Under the pieces are notes generated by a model, which worked only from the letters and a program-made list of their open reading frames with translations, had not been told where the DNA came from and did not search any database. From Variovorax sp. 679 (GTDB taxonomy: Bacteria; Pseudomonadota; Gammaproteobacteria; Burkholderiales; Burkholderiaceae_C), in assembly GCF_003952185.1 (NCBI RefSeq), contig NZ_RXFS01000006.1, positions 458,435 to 522,434 on the forward strand: a stretch of DNA of 64,000 bases, written 5' to 3'. The number at the start of each line of letters is the position of its first letter. The first letter of the stretch is position 1. Positions 37,788 to 46,232 of this stretch are shown piece by piece. The translations under genes and the position numbers were made by a program.

Positions 37788-38309
37788 ATGCGTCTCATCC
37801 CCTGCACCGAAGAAGCGCACTCCGGCGCGATCCTGGCCATCCTCAACGAGGCCATCGTCACCTCCACCGCGCTGTACGACTACAAGCCGCGCACGCCCGA
37901 GAACATGGTTGCGTGGTTCGCCGCCAAGCGCGCCAACGGCTTCCCGGTGATCGGTGCCGTGGACGACAGCGGCAAGCTGCTGGGGTTCGCGAGCTACGGC
38001 GCCTTCCGCGCCTTTCCCGCCTACAAGTACACGGTGGAGCACTCGGTCTACGTCGACAGCGCGCATCGCGGCGCGGGCCTGGGCCGCACGCTGATGGAGG
38101 CGATCATTGCCGAGGCGGTGGCGCGCGACGTGCACGTGATGGTCGGCGCCATCGATGCCGCCAACGCCGGCAGCATCGCGCTGCACGAGCGTCTGGGCTT
38201 CGAGCATTCGGGGACGGTGCGGCAGGCCGGCTTCAAGTTCGGCCGCTGGCTCGACGTGGCCTTCTACCAGCGCATTCTTTCTACGCCGCTGAGTCCGGTC
38301 GACGGCTAG
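37788..38309 (+). CDS. GNAT N-acetyltransferase (phosphinothricin-acetyltransferase-like)
   Basis: 173 aa. GNAT fold with the acetyl-CoA loop region HRGAGLGRTLMEAII and C-terminal HERLGFEHSGTVRQAGFKFG, as in PAT/YncA enzymes acetylating amines such as methionine sulfone or phosphinothricin. ATG 37788 has CGAGGAA about seven bases upstream. Probably controlled by the divergent XRE-cupin gene. Confidence 0.88.
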   Translation: MRLIPCTEEAHSGAILAILNEAIVTSTALYDYKPRTPENMVAWFAAKRANGFPVIGAVDDSGKLLGFASYGAFRAFPAYKYTVEHSVYVDSAHRGAGLGRTLMEAIIAEAVARDVHVMVGAIDAANAGSIALHERLGFEHSGTVRQAGFKFGRWLDVAFYQRILSTPLSPVDG

Positions 38310-38318
38310 GAGAGAAGG

Positions 38319-38795
38319 TCAGGCCAGCAGATAGAAGCGCATCACCACCTCGGCCGGGTGGCGCATTCCGGCACCGGTGAACATGCGCTCGTTGATCCAC
38401 TTCAGCGAAGGCGAGGCGGTCTCGAAGCGCGGATGGCAGCGGAAGTACACCTGCGAAGGATCGACCGGCTCGCCGCGCAGCAGCCTGGCCATTGCTTCAG
38501 GCGAGGCAGAACGCAGCGCGCTGTTCTGCACGTAGACCAGGTCGCCGGCATCGGTCTCGAGGCTGTAGCGGGCGTCGAGTTCGGAGAGCGTGTCGCTCAC
38601 GATCAGCTGGAAGTCGCTGCCGCCCGGGAGCACGCGCGCCCGCCAGCCGTGGCCGATGGCCTCGCCGCCCGTGATCGGCACCACGCGGCGCAGGCCGCGC
38701 GGGCCGTTGCCCAGCACCTGCGGCACGCCCACTTCGACGCGCAGGTCGACGAAGTGCTCCAGCGTGGGCGCCGCGATGGCGTCGAAGGCGTCCAT
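38319..38795 (-). CDS. DUF3237 protein
   Basis: 158 aa. All-beta protein of the DUF3237 family (GPRGLRRVVPITGGEAIGHGWRA, then LVYVQNSALRSAS and YFRCHPRFETASPSLKWINERMF split). Family function unknown, often near oxidoreductases. Its ATG overlaps the stop of the aldo/keto reductase gene (38795), so the pair is co-translated. Confidence 0.85.
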   Translation of the reverse strand: MDAFDAIAAPTLEHFVDLRVEVGVPQVLGNGPRGLRRVVPITGGEAIGHGWRARVLPGGSDFQLIVSDTLSELDARYSLETDAGDLVYVQNSALRSASPEAMARLLRGEPVDPSQVYFRCHPRFETASPSLKWINERMFTGAGMRHPAEVVMRFYLLA

Positions 38796-39769
38796 CAGGC
38801 CGCGGGCTTTGCGGTCTCGGCGCTGGCGCGGTCGAGCATCTCGATGGTGCCCGCGTCGAGCTTCAGCTGCGTCGCGACCACGAGTTCATCGAGCTGGCCG
38901 ATGGAAGTGGCGCTGGCAATGGGCGCCGTCACGCCCGGGCGCGCGATCTGCCACGCGATGGCGACCTGGCCGGGCTTGGCGTTGTACTGCTGGGCCACCT
39001 TGTCGAGCGCGTCGAGGATGCGCAGGCCGCGCTCGTTGAGGTACTTCTTCGTGGCGTTGGCGCCGCGCGGGCTCTTGGCGGCATCGGCTTCGGTGCGGTA
39101 CTTGCCCGTGAGGAAGCCGGCGGCCAGCGCGTAGAAGTTGATCACGCCCACCTCGCGCTTGACGCACAGCGGCTCCAGCGCGTCCTCGAACACTGCGCGG
39201 TCGTACAGGTTGTACAGCGGCTGCAGGCTCTCGTAGCGGGCGATGCCCAGGCGCTCCGACACGTCGAGCGCCTCCGCCAGCCGCGGCGCGCTGTAGTTCG
39301 AGGCGCCGATGGCGCGCACCTTGCCTTCCTTGATCAGCTTGTCGAAGGCGCCGAGCGACTCTTCGAGCGGCGTGCCGGCGTCGTCGTCGTGCGACTGGTA
39401 GAGGTCGATGTAGTCGGTCTGCAGGCGCTTGAGCGAGGCTTCGACGGCCTCGCGGATGTACTTGGGCGCGAGCCCCACCTTGCCTTCGCCCATCGGCTTG
39501 CCGACCTTGGTGGCCAGCACCACGCGGTTGCGCTTGCCGCTCTGCTTGAGCCACTTGCCGATGATGGTCTCGGACTCGCCACCCGTGTGGCCCGGCACCC
39601 ATGCCGAGTACACGTCCGCGGTGTCGATGAAGTTGAAGCCCGCGTCCAGCCACGCATCGAGCAGCTTGAACGAGGCCGTTTCGTCGACGGTCCAGCCGAA
39701 CACGTTGCCGCCGAAGGCGAGCGGGGAAACCAGGAGGCCGGATCGGCCGAGCGGGCGGAGTTGCGACAT
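38795..39769 (-). CDS. Aldo/keto reductase
   Basis: 324 aa. NADPH-dependent TIM-barrel oxidoreductase of the YajO/Tas-like group. The catalytic tetrad appears as Asp and Tyr in NFIDTADVYS, Lys in LATKVGKPM and His in LYQSHDDD. Start MSQLRPLGRSG at 39769 is family-like. Followed by the coupled DUF3237 gene. Confidence 0.9.
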   Translation of the reverse strand: MSQLRPLGRSGLLVSPLAFGGNVFGWTVDETASFKLLDAWLDAGFNFIDTADVYSAWVPGHTGGESETIIGKWLKQSGKRNRVVLATKVGKPMGEGKVGLAPKYIREAVEASLKRLQTDYIDLYQSHDDDAGTPLEESLGAFDKLIKEGKVRAIGASNYSAPRLAEALDVSERLGIARYESLQPLYNLYDRAVFEDALEPLCVKREVGVINFYALAAGFLTGKYRTEADAAKSPRGANATKKYLNERGLRILDALDKVAQQYNAKPGQVAIAWQIARPGVTAPIASATSIGQLDELVVATQLKLDAGTIEMLDRASAETAKPAA

Positions 39770-39806
39770 GTCGAGTGTTCCTGTTGAAGGGGATGAGGAA
39801 GACGGA

Positions 39807-40406
39807 TCAGACGAAGCCCACGGCGCCCAGCACCGCACCGGCGCCGAGCAGCCAGAGCAGGTGGATGCGCGTGCGCCAGACGATGAGCGCGGCCGCGCCG
39901 GTCAGCAGCCACAGGTGCCAGGCGGGCGCATCGCCGGCGTGGTTTCCTGCCGCCAGCACCCAGCCGGTGGCGATCAGCAGGCCCACCACCACGGGCGCCA
40001 TGCCCTGCTTGAAGGCACGCACCTCGCGCCGCGTGCGGTTGCGGTGGCCCCAGCGGGTGGCGAAGTAGGTGAGGGTGGTGCTCGGCAGCATGATGCCCAG
40101 CATGGTGACCATCAGCCCGAAGAAGCCGAGCAGCCACGCATGCGGCCCGGCGCCGATGCCCCCGCCCGCGTTGAGCCCGACGTTCCAGCCCATCAGCGCC
40201 ACGAACAGCACGTTGGGTCCGGGCGCTGCCTGCGCGATGGCGACAGAGGAGCTGAACTGTGCGTCGGTGAGCCAGCCGTGCTGCGCCACGAGGTAGCGGT
40301 GCATGTCGGGCACCGTGGTGATGGCGCCGCTGATCGACAGCAGCGACAGAAGCATGTATTGCCCGAAGAGGGCCAGCCAGTCGTGCCATTGCATCGCGAT
40401 GGTCAT
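39807..40406 (-). CDS. Chromate transporter, short-chain (second half-size subunit)
   Basis: 199 aa. One CHR domain with SLLSISGAITTVPDMHRYL and AQAAPGPNVLFVALMG, and about six predicted transmembrane helices. Paired half-size ChrA proteins (SCHR) are a known alternative to the single ~400 aa transporter and work together. Starts in an ATGA overlap (40403-40406) with the first subunit. Confidence 0.87.
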   Translation of the reverse strand: MTIAMQWHDWLALFGQYMLLSLLSISGAITTVPDMHRYLVAQHGWLTDAQFSSSVAIAQAAPGPNVLFVALMGWNVGLNAGGGIGAGPHAWLLGFFGLMVTMLGIMLPSTTLTYFATRWGHRNRTRREVRAFKQGMAPVVVGLLIATGWVLAAGNHAGDAPAWHLWLLTGAAALIVWRTRIHLLWLLGAGAVLGAVGFV

Positions 40407-40972
40407 GCCGGAATCCTCTTCCACGTCCATACGCACGCCACGCCACCGACCACCAGCAGCACCCAGCCCAACGGTATCTTGAGCACGGTGATGGACACGA
40501 AGACCAGCGCCATGAAGGCCAGGCAGGTCGCGAAGCCCAGCGGGTGCTTGCGCAGCTGCGGCACCAGCTTGATGCCCGTGGCGGCGATCAGCCCGCCCGA
40601 CACCGCCCCCATGCCCCGCAGCGCGGCCGCCACCTGCGGGTTGCCGGCGTAGTGCGCATACAGCACGGCCAGCGCGAGGATCACGACCAGCGGAATGGTC
40701 AGCATGCCCGCCACGGCGGCCAGCGCGCCGCGCAGTCCGAAGTAGCGGTCGCCGATCATCAGGGCGAGGTTGATCACGTTGGGCCCCGGCATCACCTGCG
40801 CCACGGCCCAGTCCTCGAGGAATTGCTCGGGCGTGAGCCATTTCTTCTTCTCGACCATCTCGCGCTGGACGATGGCGAGCACGCCGCCGAAGCCCTGCAG
40901 TGCAAGCCATGTGAACGAGACGAAGAGGTCGCGCGGCGACTGCGGATGAGCTGCGGGGGGAGACGGTTGCAT
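40403..40972 (-). CDS. Chromate transporter, short-chain (first half-size subunit)
   Basis: 189 aa. CHR domain with FTWLALQGFGGVLAIVQREM near the N-terminus and AQVMPGPNVINLALMIGD, followed by hydrophobic helices. Partner of the gene just downstream; both have intact starts, so this is a natural pair, not a broken single gene. No chrB-type regulator nearby, so the substrate may not be chromate. Confidence 0.87.
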   Translation of the reverse strand: MQPSPPAAHPQSPRDLFVSFTWLALQGFGGVLAIVQREMVEKKKWLTPEQFLEDWAVAQVMPGPNVINLALMIGDRYFGLRGALAAVAGMLTIPLVVILALAVLYAHYAGNPQVAAALRGMGAVSGGLIAATGIKLVPQLRKHPLGFATCLAFMALVFVSITVLKIPLGWVLLVVGGVACVWTWKRIPA

Positions 40973-41009
40973 GTCGAGCGATTATCGTAGGCATGCTTTC
41001 AACATGCCG

Positions 41010-41034
41010 GGCACCGCTGCGACAACGCGGTGCC
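41010..41034. promoter_or_regulatory. Inverted repeat between divergent chromate-transporter and yihY-like genes
   Basis: GGCACCGC (41010-41017) and GCGGTGCC (41027-41034), perfect eight-base arms with a nine-base loop, 28 bases before the yihY-like ATG. Operator or leader hairpin; no T-run. Confidence 0.4.
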
Positions 41035-41061
41035 GGGCGGCTTCACGGAGGACATTCCAGC

Positions 41062-41997
41062 ATGGTCACGCAAATGGTCACGCAATTGCGCGCGCTCTTC
41101 GATCTCTGTCGCCGGGCCTTCAACTCCTGGTCGAACGACTACGCCCCGAGCATGGGCGCGGCGCTGGCCTACTACACGGTGTTCTCGATCGCGCCGCTGC
41201 TGCTGATCGTGATCGCGGTGGCCGGCCTGGTCTTCGGGCAGGAGGCCGCGCGCGGCGAGATCTTCGCGCAGCTCTCGGGCCTGATGGGCGAGCAGGGCGC
41301 CGCGGCGGTGCAGGGCATGCTGAAGGCGGTCAACAAGCCGGCCGAGGGCATCGTCGCCACGGTGATCGGCATCGGGCTGCTGGTGGTGGGCGCTACCACC
41401 GTCTTCGGCGAGCTGCAGGACGCGCTCGACCGCATCTGGCGTGCGCCGGCCCGCACCAAGAACAAGGGGCTGTTCAACATGCTGCGGGTGCGGCTGCTGT
41501 CGTTCAGCATGATCATGGGCATCGGCTTCCTGCTCATGGTGTCGCTGGTGGCGAGCGCCGGGCTCGCGGCGCTGGGCAAGTGGTGGTCGCCGGTGTTCGG
41601 CGCCTGGGAGACGACGGCGCAGGCCGTCAACTTCGTCTTCAGTTTCGCGATGGTGACGGCGATCTTCGCGATGATCTACAAGATCATGCCGCGCGCCAGG
41701 GTGCAGTGGCGCGACGTGTGGGTGGGCGCGGCGGTGACGGCGCTGCTCTTCACCGTGGGCAAGCACCTGATCGGCCTGTACATCGGCAAGAGCAGCGTGG
41801 CCTCGGGCTACGGCGCGGCTGGCTCGCTGGTGGTGGTGCTGGTGTGGGTGTACTACTCGGCGCAGATCTTCCTGCTGGGGGCCGAGTTCACCTGGGTCTA
41901 TGCGCGCACCTACGGCTCGATGAAGGACACGAAGGGCATCGCCGACCTGAACCCGTCGCCCACGCGCGACCTGCCCCTGCCGCAGAACGACGCCTGA
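41062..41997 (+). CDS. YihY/BrkB-family inner-membrane protein
   Basis: 311 aa. Six predicted transmembrane segments; typical YihY (formerly misnamed RNase BN) motifs MGAALAYYTVFSIAPLLLI and FLLGAEFTWVYA. Function unresolved in the family. ATG 41062 rather than an upstream frame because GGAGGAC lies just before and the N-terminus then matches. Confidence 0.92.
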   Translation: MVTQMVTQLRALFDLCRRAFNSWSNDYAPSMGAALAYYTVFSIAPLLLIVIAVAGLVFGQEAARGEIFAQLSGLMGEQGAAAVQGMLKAVNKPAEGIVATVIGIGLLVVGATTVFGELQDALDRIWRAPARTKNKGLFNMLRVRLLSFSMIMGIGFLLMVSLVASAGLAALGKWWSPVFGAWETTAQAVNFVFSFAMVTAIFAMIYKIMPRARVQWRDVWVGAAVTALLFTVGKHLIGLYIGKSSVASGYGAAGSLVVVLVWVYYSAQIFLLGAEFTWVYARTYGSMKDTKGIADLNPSPTRDLPLPQNDA

Positions 41998-42012
41998 GCC
42001 CGAAGCCCGGGC

Positions 42013-42564
42013 TCAGCCGGCGAAGCCGCCTTCGTCGAGAAACTTCTGCTCCTCCTCCGTGGTGCTTCGCCCGAGCATGCTGTTGCGGTGCGGAAAGCGG
42101 CCGAAGCGCGCGACGATGTCCCGGTGCAGCACGGCATAGCGTTGCGTGTTGTCGTCGAGCGCGGCGTTGAGTTCGACGGATCGCTCCTGCTCGGCCAGCA
42201 CCTCGGAGTGCATGAACGGAAGGTAGAAGAAACGTTGCAGCACGGGCTCGCACTGCCGGTCGAAGCCCGCCTCGATCGCCTGCTTCGCCACGGCCAGCGC
42301 CTTGCCGTCGGTGGCCAGCATGTGCGCATTGCCGCGCCAGGTGTTGCGGGGAAACTGGTCGAGCAGCACCAGCAGGGCCAGCGCGCCTTCGGCATCGGAT
42401 GCCCAATGGTCGAGTTCGCCGCGGGCTGCCGCCTGGTGGGCTTGCGAGAAGCGGAGGGCAAAGTCGGCGTCGAAGGCATCGTTCTTGGCGAACCAGCGGT
42501 CGGGGCCGGCTTCGCGCCAGAAATCGACCACGTTGCGGGCGGTGGGGAGGTAGGTGGAAGTCAT
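42013..42564 (-). CDS. DUF924 family protein
   Basis: 183 aa. Helical DUF924 protein: FWREAGPDRWFAKNDAFD, LDQFPRNTWRG, and FGRFPHRNSMLGR are the family hallmarks. Likely cytosolic TPR-like fold; biochemical role unknown. Convergent with the yihY-like gene. Confidence 0.9.
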   Translation of the reverse strand: MTSTYLPTARNVVDFWREAGPDRWFAKNDAFDADFALRFSQAHQAAARGELDHWASDAEGALALLVLLDQFPRNTWRGNAHMLATDGKALAVAKQAIEAGFDRQCEPVLQRFFYLPFMHSEVLAEQERSVELNAALDDNTQRYAVLHRDIVARFGRFPHRNSMLGRSTTEEEQKFLDEGGFAG

Positions 42565-42700
42565 CGTTGCATTCTCTTTCAGCCTCTTGCCGCCGTTCCG
42601 GGCCCTTCGGCAGCCATCAAAGTCGGGGTGGTGGCCGACAAGACAGGCCCTCCGCGCTGCCTATGCTGTGGAGGCTTTCATTACTCAGGAGATCAAGCTC

Positions 42701-43150
42701 ATGACCAAATATGGCACCTTTTTGCGCGCAGCCCTCGTTACCGGGGTGGCCAGTGCCGCACTGGTCGGCTGCGGAATGATGTCGAAGTCGAACGTCGCGA
42801 GCTTCAGCGGCGCGATGAACGCAGCCAGCGAAGTCCCGCCCAACATGACGCGCGGCAGCGGCATGGCCGAGGCCTGGCTCGACCGCGACACCAACGTGCT
42901 CAAGTACAAGATCACCTACACCGGCCTGAGCGGCCCGGCCACCATGGCGCACTTCCACGGCCCGGCCGCCGCGGGCGCCAATGCCGGCGTGGTGCTGCCT
43001 TTCGCCAATCCGGCAAGCCCGATCGAGGGCCAAGCCACGCTCACGCCGGCGCAGGCTGCCGACCTGTCGGCGGGCAAGTGGTACGCCAACATCCACACGG
43101 CCGCCAACCCCGGCGGCGAGATCCGCGGGCAGATGTTGCCGAAGATGTGA
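42701..43150 (+). CDS. CHRD-domain lipoprotein
   Basis: 149 aa. Signal peptide with lipobox LVGC (Cys24), then one CHRD domain (SGAMNAASEVPPN, MAHFHGPA, GKWYANIHTAANPGGEIRGQ), a beta fold named after chordin and found in secreted bacterial proteins. AGGAG lies nine bases before ATG 42701. Followed by a short perfect hairpin. Confidence 0.9.
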   Translation: MTKYGTFLRAALVTGVASAALVGCGMMSKSNVASFSGAMNAASEVPPNMTRGSGMAEAWLDRDTNVLKYKITYTGLSGPATMAHFHGPAAAGANAGVVLPFANPASPIEGQATLTPAQAADLSAGKWYANIHTAANPGGEIRGQMLPKM

Positions 43151-43157
43151 CTTCGTT

Positions 43158-43176
43158 CCAGGGGCACAGCCCCTGG
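43158..43176 (+). terminator. Hairpin after the CHRD gene
   Basis: CCAGGGGC-ACA-GCCCCTGG, a perfect eight-base stem seven bases after the stop codon. No T-run, so Rho-independent termination is doubtful. Confidence 0.4.
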
Positions 43177-43210
43177 ATAAGTCCCTCGTCAGGTTGGCGT
43201 CTCGGGGCTG

Positions 43211-44434
43211 ATGTCAAATGAACGCATGACGACGACACCACCGAAGAAGAAAACCCGTGCCGCCTCCAAGCCCCTCGACCCCTTCGCCTCGCGCCGCGAG
43301 GACATGCGCACCGCCCGCAAGGCGCTGGTGCTGCAGGGCGGGGGCGCGCTCGGCGCCTACCAGGCCGGCGTGTATGCGGCGCTCAGCGAAACCGAGCTGC
43401 AGCCGCACTGGATCGCGGGCGTTTCCATCGGCGCCATCAATGCCGCGCTGATCGCGGGCAACACTCCTGAAAAGCGTGTCGACCGGCTGCGCGAGTTCTG
43501 GCACCTGGTGTCCTCGGGGCCTTCGCAGCGCCTGCCTTCGTGGCTGGGCGACCGGGCCATGCAGAACCAGTACAGCGCCACGATGGCCTCGCTGGTGGGC
43601 ATCCCGGGCTTCTTCGAGCCGCGCTATTCGCCTGCCTTCCTGATGGGCGGCGCGGCACCGCTGCTGAGCTACTACGACACATCCCCGCTGAAGTCCACGC
43701 TGGAGCGCCTCGTCGACTTCGACCGCATCAATGCCTGCGAGGCCCGCTTCAGCGTGGGTGCGGTCAATGTGCGCACCGGCAACTCGGTGTACTTCGACAA
43801 CACGCGCCAGCTCATCGGGCCCGAGCACATCATGGCCAGCGGCGCGCTGCCGCCGGGCTTCGCGCCCGTGAGCATCGACGGCGACGACTACTGGGACGGC
43901 GGCATCGTGTCGAACACGCCGCTGCAGTACGTGCTCGACACGCATCCGCGCGCCGAGCCGCTGGTGGTTCTGCAGGTCGACCTGTTCAATGCGCGCGGCG
44001 AGATGCCGCACAACATGGCCGGCGTGATGGAGCGACAGAAAGACATCACCTACTCGAGCCGCACGCGCATGAATACCGATGCGATGGCGGCCAACATGAA
44101 CCTGCAGCAGGCGATTGCAGACCTGATCTCCAAGCTGCCGGCCAACCTGCGCAAGGACCCGAGCGTGCTTGCGGTGCAGTCGGAACTCACGCACGAGCCC
44201 ATCGACATCTTCCATTTGATCTACCGCGACAAGCCCTACGAGCTGGAGTCGAAGGACTACGAGTTCTCGCGCGCAGCGGTCGAAGAGCACTGGGAGGCGG
44301 GCGCGCGCGACATGCGCGTGACGCTGGCCCACCCCGAAACCCTGCGTGCCGACGCAACCGTCAATGGCGTGACCACCTTCGACCTCGGCGAGCACGGCTC
44401 GGGGCGCGTCAAGCGGCCTGGCCTTTCGCGATGA
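43211..44434 (+). CDS. Patatin-like phospholipase with C-terminal DUF3734
   Basis: 407 aa. Patatin Ser-Asp dyad hydrolase: oxyanion GGGALG at 43-48, nucleophile Ser72 in GVSIG, and Asp229 in DYWDGG. The C-terminal ~120 residues match the DUF3734 extension. In Burkholderiales such genes often precede acetoacetate decarboxylase and 3-hydroxybutyrate dehydrogenase, as here, suggesting a link to polyhydroxybutyrate/ketone-body turnover (inference). An ATG at 43226 is an alternative start. Confidence 0.9.
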   Translation: MSNERMTTTPPKKKTRAASKPLDPFASRREDMRTARKALVLQGGGALGAYQAGVYAALSETELQPHWIAGVSIGAINAALIAGNTPEKRVDRLREFWHLVSSGPSQRLPSWLGDRAMQNQYSATMASLVGIPGFFEPRYSPAFLMGGAAPLLSYYDTSPLKSTLERLVDFDRINACEARFSVGAVNVRTGNSVYFDNTRQLIGPEHIMASGALPPGFAPVSIDGDDYWDGGIVSNTPLQYVLDTHPRAEPLVVLQVDLFNARGEMPHNMAGVMERQKDITYSSRTRMNTDAMAANMNLQQAIADLISKLPANLRKDPSVLAVQSELTHEPIDIFHLIYRDKPYELESKDYEFSRAAVEEHWEAGARDMRVTLAHPETLRADATVNGVTTFDLGEHGSGRVKRPGLSR

Positions 44435-44461
44435 ATCGCCGGGGCGATCGGCGGCGATTCA
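44432..44461 (+). promoter_or_regulatory. Inverted repeat at the end of the patatin gene
   Basis: TGAATCGCC (44432-44440, including the stop codon) and GGCGATTCA (44453-44461), perfect nine-base arms with a 12-base loop. Possible attenuator between the patatin gene and adc. Confidence 0.4.
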
Positions 44462-44532
44462 GCCCCAGCTAAGAAACCAGCGCCAGACTGGGCCGTCACT
44501 TCACCGCTTCAACAGGAGGAAATGTTTTCATC

Positions 44533-45282
44533 ATGAACATTGAAGACGTGCGACGAACGGCATTCGCGATGCCGCTGACCAGCCCCGCCTTTCCGCCCGG
44601 CCCGTACCGCTTCGTGCGGCGCGAATTCCTCATCCTCACGTACCGCACCGACATGGACGCGCTGCGCGCCGTGGTGCCCGAGCCGCTCGAAGTGGTCGAG
44701 CCGCTGGTCAAGTACGAGTTCATCCGCATGCCCGATTCGACCGGCTTCGGCGACTACACCGAGTCGGGCCAGGTCATTCCGGTGCAGCTGCGCACTGACA
44801 AGGGCGTGGAGAAGGGCTCGTACGTGCATGCCATGTACCTGAACGACCATCCGCCCATTGCCGGCGGCCGCGAGCTCTGGGGCTTTCCGAAGAAGCTCGC
44901 CTCCCCGGTGCTCGACTACGAGACCGACGTGGTGGTCGGCACGCTCGACTACGGCAAGGTGCGCGTGGCCAAGGCCACCATGGGCTTCAAGCATCGCGCG
45001 CTCGACCCCGCGCCCATCCTCGCGGGCATTGCGCAGCCGAACTTCCTGCTCAAGATCATTCCGCATGTCGACGGCACGGCGCGCATCTGCGAGCTGGTGC
45101 GCTATCACATGGTCGACGTGACGCTGCACGGTGCGTGGGGCGGGCCCGGTTCGCTCGAACTGCATCCGCACGCGCTGGCGCCGGTGGCCGACCTGCCGGT
45201 GCGCAAGTTCGAATCGGCGGTGCACTACATCGCGGACATGACGCTCGCGCTCGGTACCGTCGAGCAGGACTATCTCGCCTGA
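44533..45282 (+). CDS. adc: Acetoacetate decarboxylase
   Basis: 249 aa. Converts acetoacetate to acetone and CO2. The catalytic Schiff-base lysine region is intact: RELWGFPKK with Lys120/Lys121, and the family Arg/Glu pocket (EFIRMP). A strong Shine-Dalgarno AGGAGGA (44514-44520) sits 12 bases before ATG 44533, longer than optimum. Sits between patatin and 3-hydroxybutyrate dehydrogenase genes. Confidence 0.9.
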   Translation: MNIEDVRRTAFAMPLTSPAFPPGPYRFVRREFLILTYRTDMDALRAVVPEPLEVVEPLVKYEFIRMPDSTGFGDYTESGQVIPVQLRTDKGVEKGSYVHAMYLNDHPPIAGGRELWGFPKKLASPVLDYETDVVVGTLDYGKVRVAKATMGFKHRALDPAPILAGIAQPNFLLKIIPHVDGTARICELVRYHMVDVTLHGAWGGPGSLELHPHALAPVADLPVRKFESAVHYIADMTLALGTVEQDYLA

Positions 45283-45343
45283 TTCTTGCTGGCGGCTTTT
45301 TCCGCCGTCAGCCTTCCAACCCCAACCCTCAAGGAACATCACC

Positions 45344-46126
45344 ATGCAACTCAAGGACAAGGTCGCCTACATCACCGGCTCGGCCAGCGGCATCGGCAAG
45401 GAAATCGCCATCCTGTTCGCGCAGGAAGGCGCGAAGATCATCATCGCCGACCTCAACAAGGAAGCTGCAGACGCTACCGCCGCGGAGCTCAAGGCCACGG
45501 GCGCACAGGCCATCGGCGTGGGCGTCGACGTGACGAACGAAGACCAGGTCAACGCCTCGGTGGAAGAGGGCGCGGCTGCCTTCGGCGGCATCGACATCCT
45601 CATCAGCAATGCCGGCATCCAGATCGTGCACCCGGTGGAAGAGTTCAGCTTTGCCGACTGGAAGAAGATGCTCGCCATTCACCTCGACGGCGCCTTCCTC
45701 ACCACCAAGGCCTGCCTGAAGCACATGTACGCGCAAGGCCGTGGCGGCAGCGTGATCTACATGGGTTCCGTGCACTCCAAGGAAGCCTCGCTGCTGAAGG
45801 CACCCTACGTGACCGCCAAGCACGGCCTCATCGGCCTGGCCAAGACGGTCGCGAAGGAAGGCGCGAAGCACGGCGTGCGCGCCAACGTGATCTGCCCGGG
45901 CTTCGTGCGCACGCCGCTGGTCGAGAAGCAGATTCCCGAGCAGGCGAAGACGCTGGGCATCACCGAGCAGGAGGTCATCAAGAACGTGATGCTGAAGGAG
46001 ACGGTCGACGGCGAGTTCACGACCACCGAAGACGTGGCGCGTGTGGCGCTGCTGTTCGCAGGCTTCCCCACCAATGCGCTCACCGGCCAGTCGCTCGTGG
46101 TGAGCCACGGCTGGTTCATGCAATAG
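45344..46126 (+). CDS. bdhA: 3-hydroxybutyrate dehydrogenase
   Basis: 260 aa. SDR enzyme interconverting D-3-hydroxybutyrate and acetoacetate with NAD. TGSASGIG at residues 11-18, NAG at 89-91, and catalytic Ser142, Tyr155, Lys159 are present; the sequence around SVHSKEASLLKAPYV is typical for this dehydrogenase. Works upstream of acetoacetate decarboxylase in the same strand unit. A hairpin repeat follows seven bases after the stop. Confidence 0.92.
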   Translation: MQLKDKVAYITGSASGIGKEIAILFAQEGAKIIIADLNKEAADATAAELKATGAQAIGVGVDVTNEDQVNASVEEGAAAFGGIDILISNAGIQIVHPVEEFSFADWKKMLAIHLDGAFLTTKACLKHMYAQGRGGSVIYMGSVHSKEASLLKAPYVTAKHGLIGLAKTVAKEGAKHGVRANVICPGFVRTPLVEKQIPEQAKTLGITEQEVIKNVMLKETVDGEFTTTEDVARVALLFAGFPTNALTGQSLVVSHGWFMQ

Positions 46127-46132
46127 CTGTTG

Positions 46133-46227
46133 CTCGCCCCCAGGCTGCGCGCACTTCGTGTCGCTACGCCAATCCCCTGCCCGGGGGCAACACCTGCGGC
46201 CCGGCAAAGCCGGTTCCGCGGTGTTCC
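46133..46227 (+). repeat. Dispersed intergenic hairpin repeat, copy 3
   Basis: GCACTTCGTGT box, C-run/G-run hairpin (46173-46187), then AACACC (46189-46194) / GGTGTT (46220-46225), GCGG / CCGC, CCGGC-AAA-GCCGG. Starts about seven bases after the bdhA stop in the same orientation as bdhA and ends next to the stop of the convergent MarR-GNAT gene. Confidence 0.85.
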
Positions 46228-46232
46228 TGGCA

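Noticed and set aside
39807..40972. Chromate transporter split by a frameshift
   Set aside because: Each half has its own ATG, full CHR domain and ATGA overlap; short-chain pairs are a known natural form.
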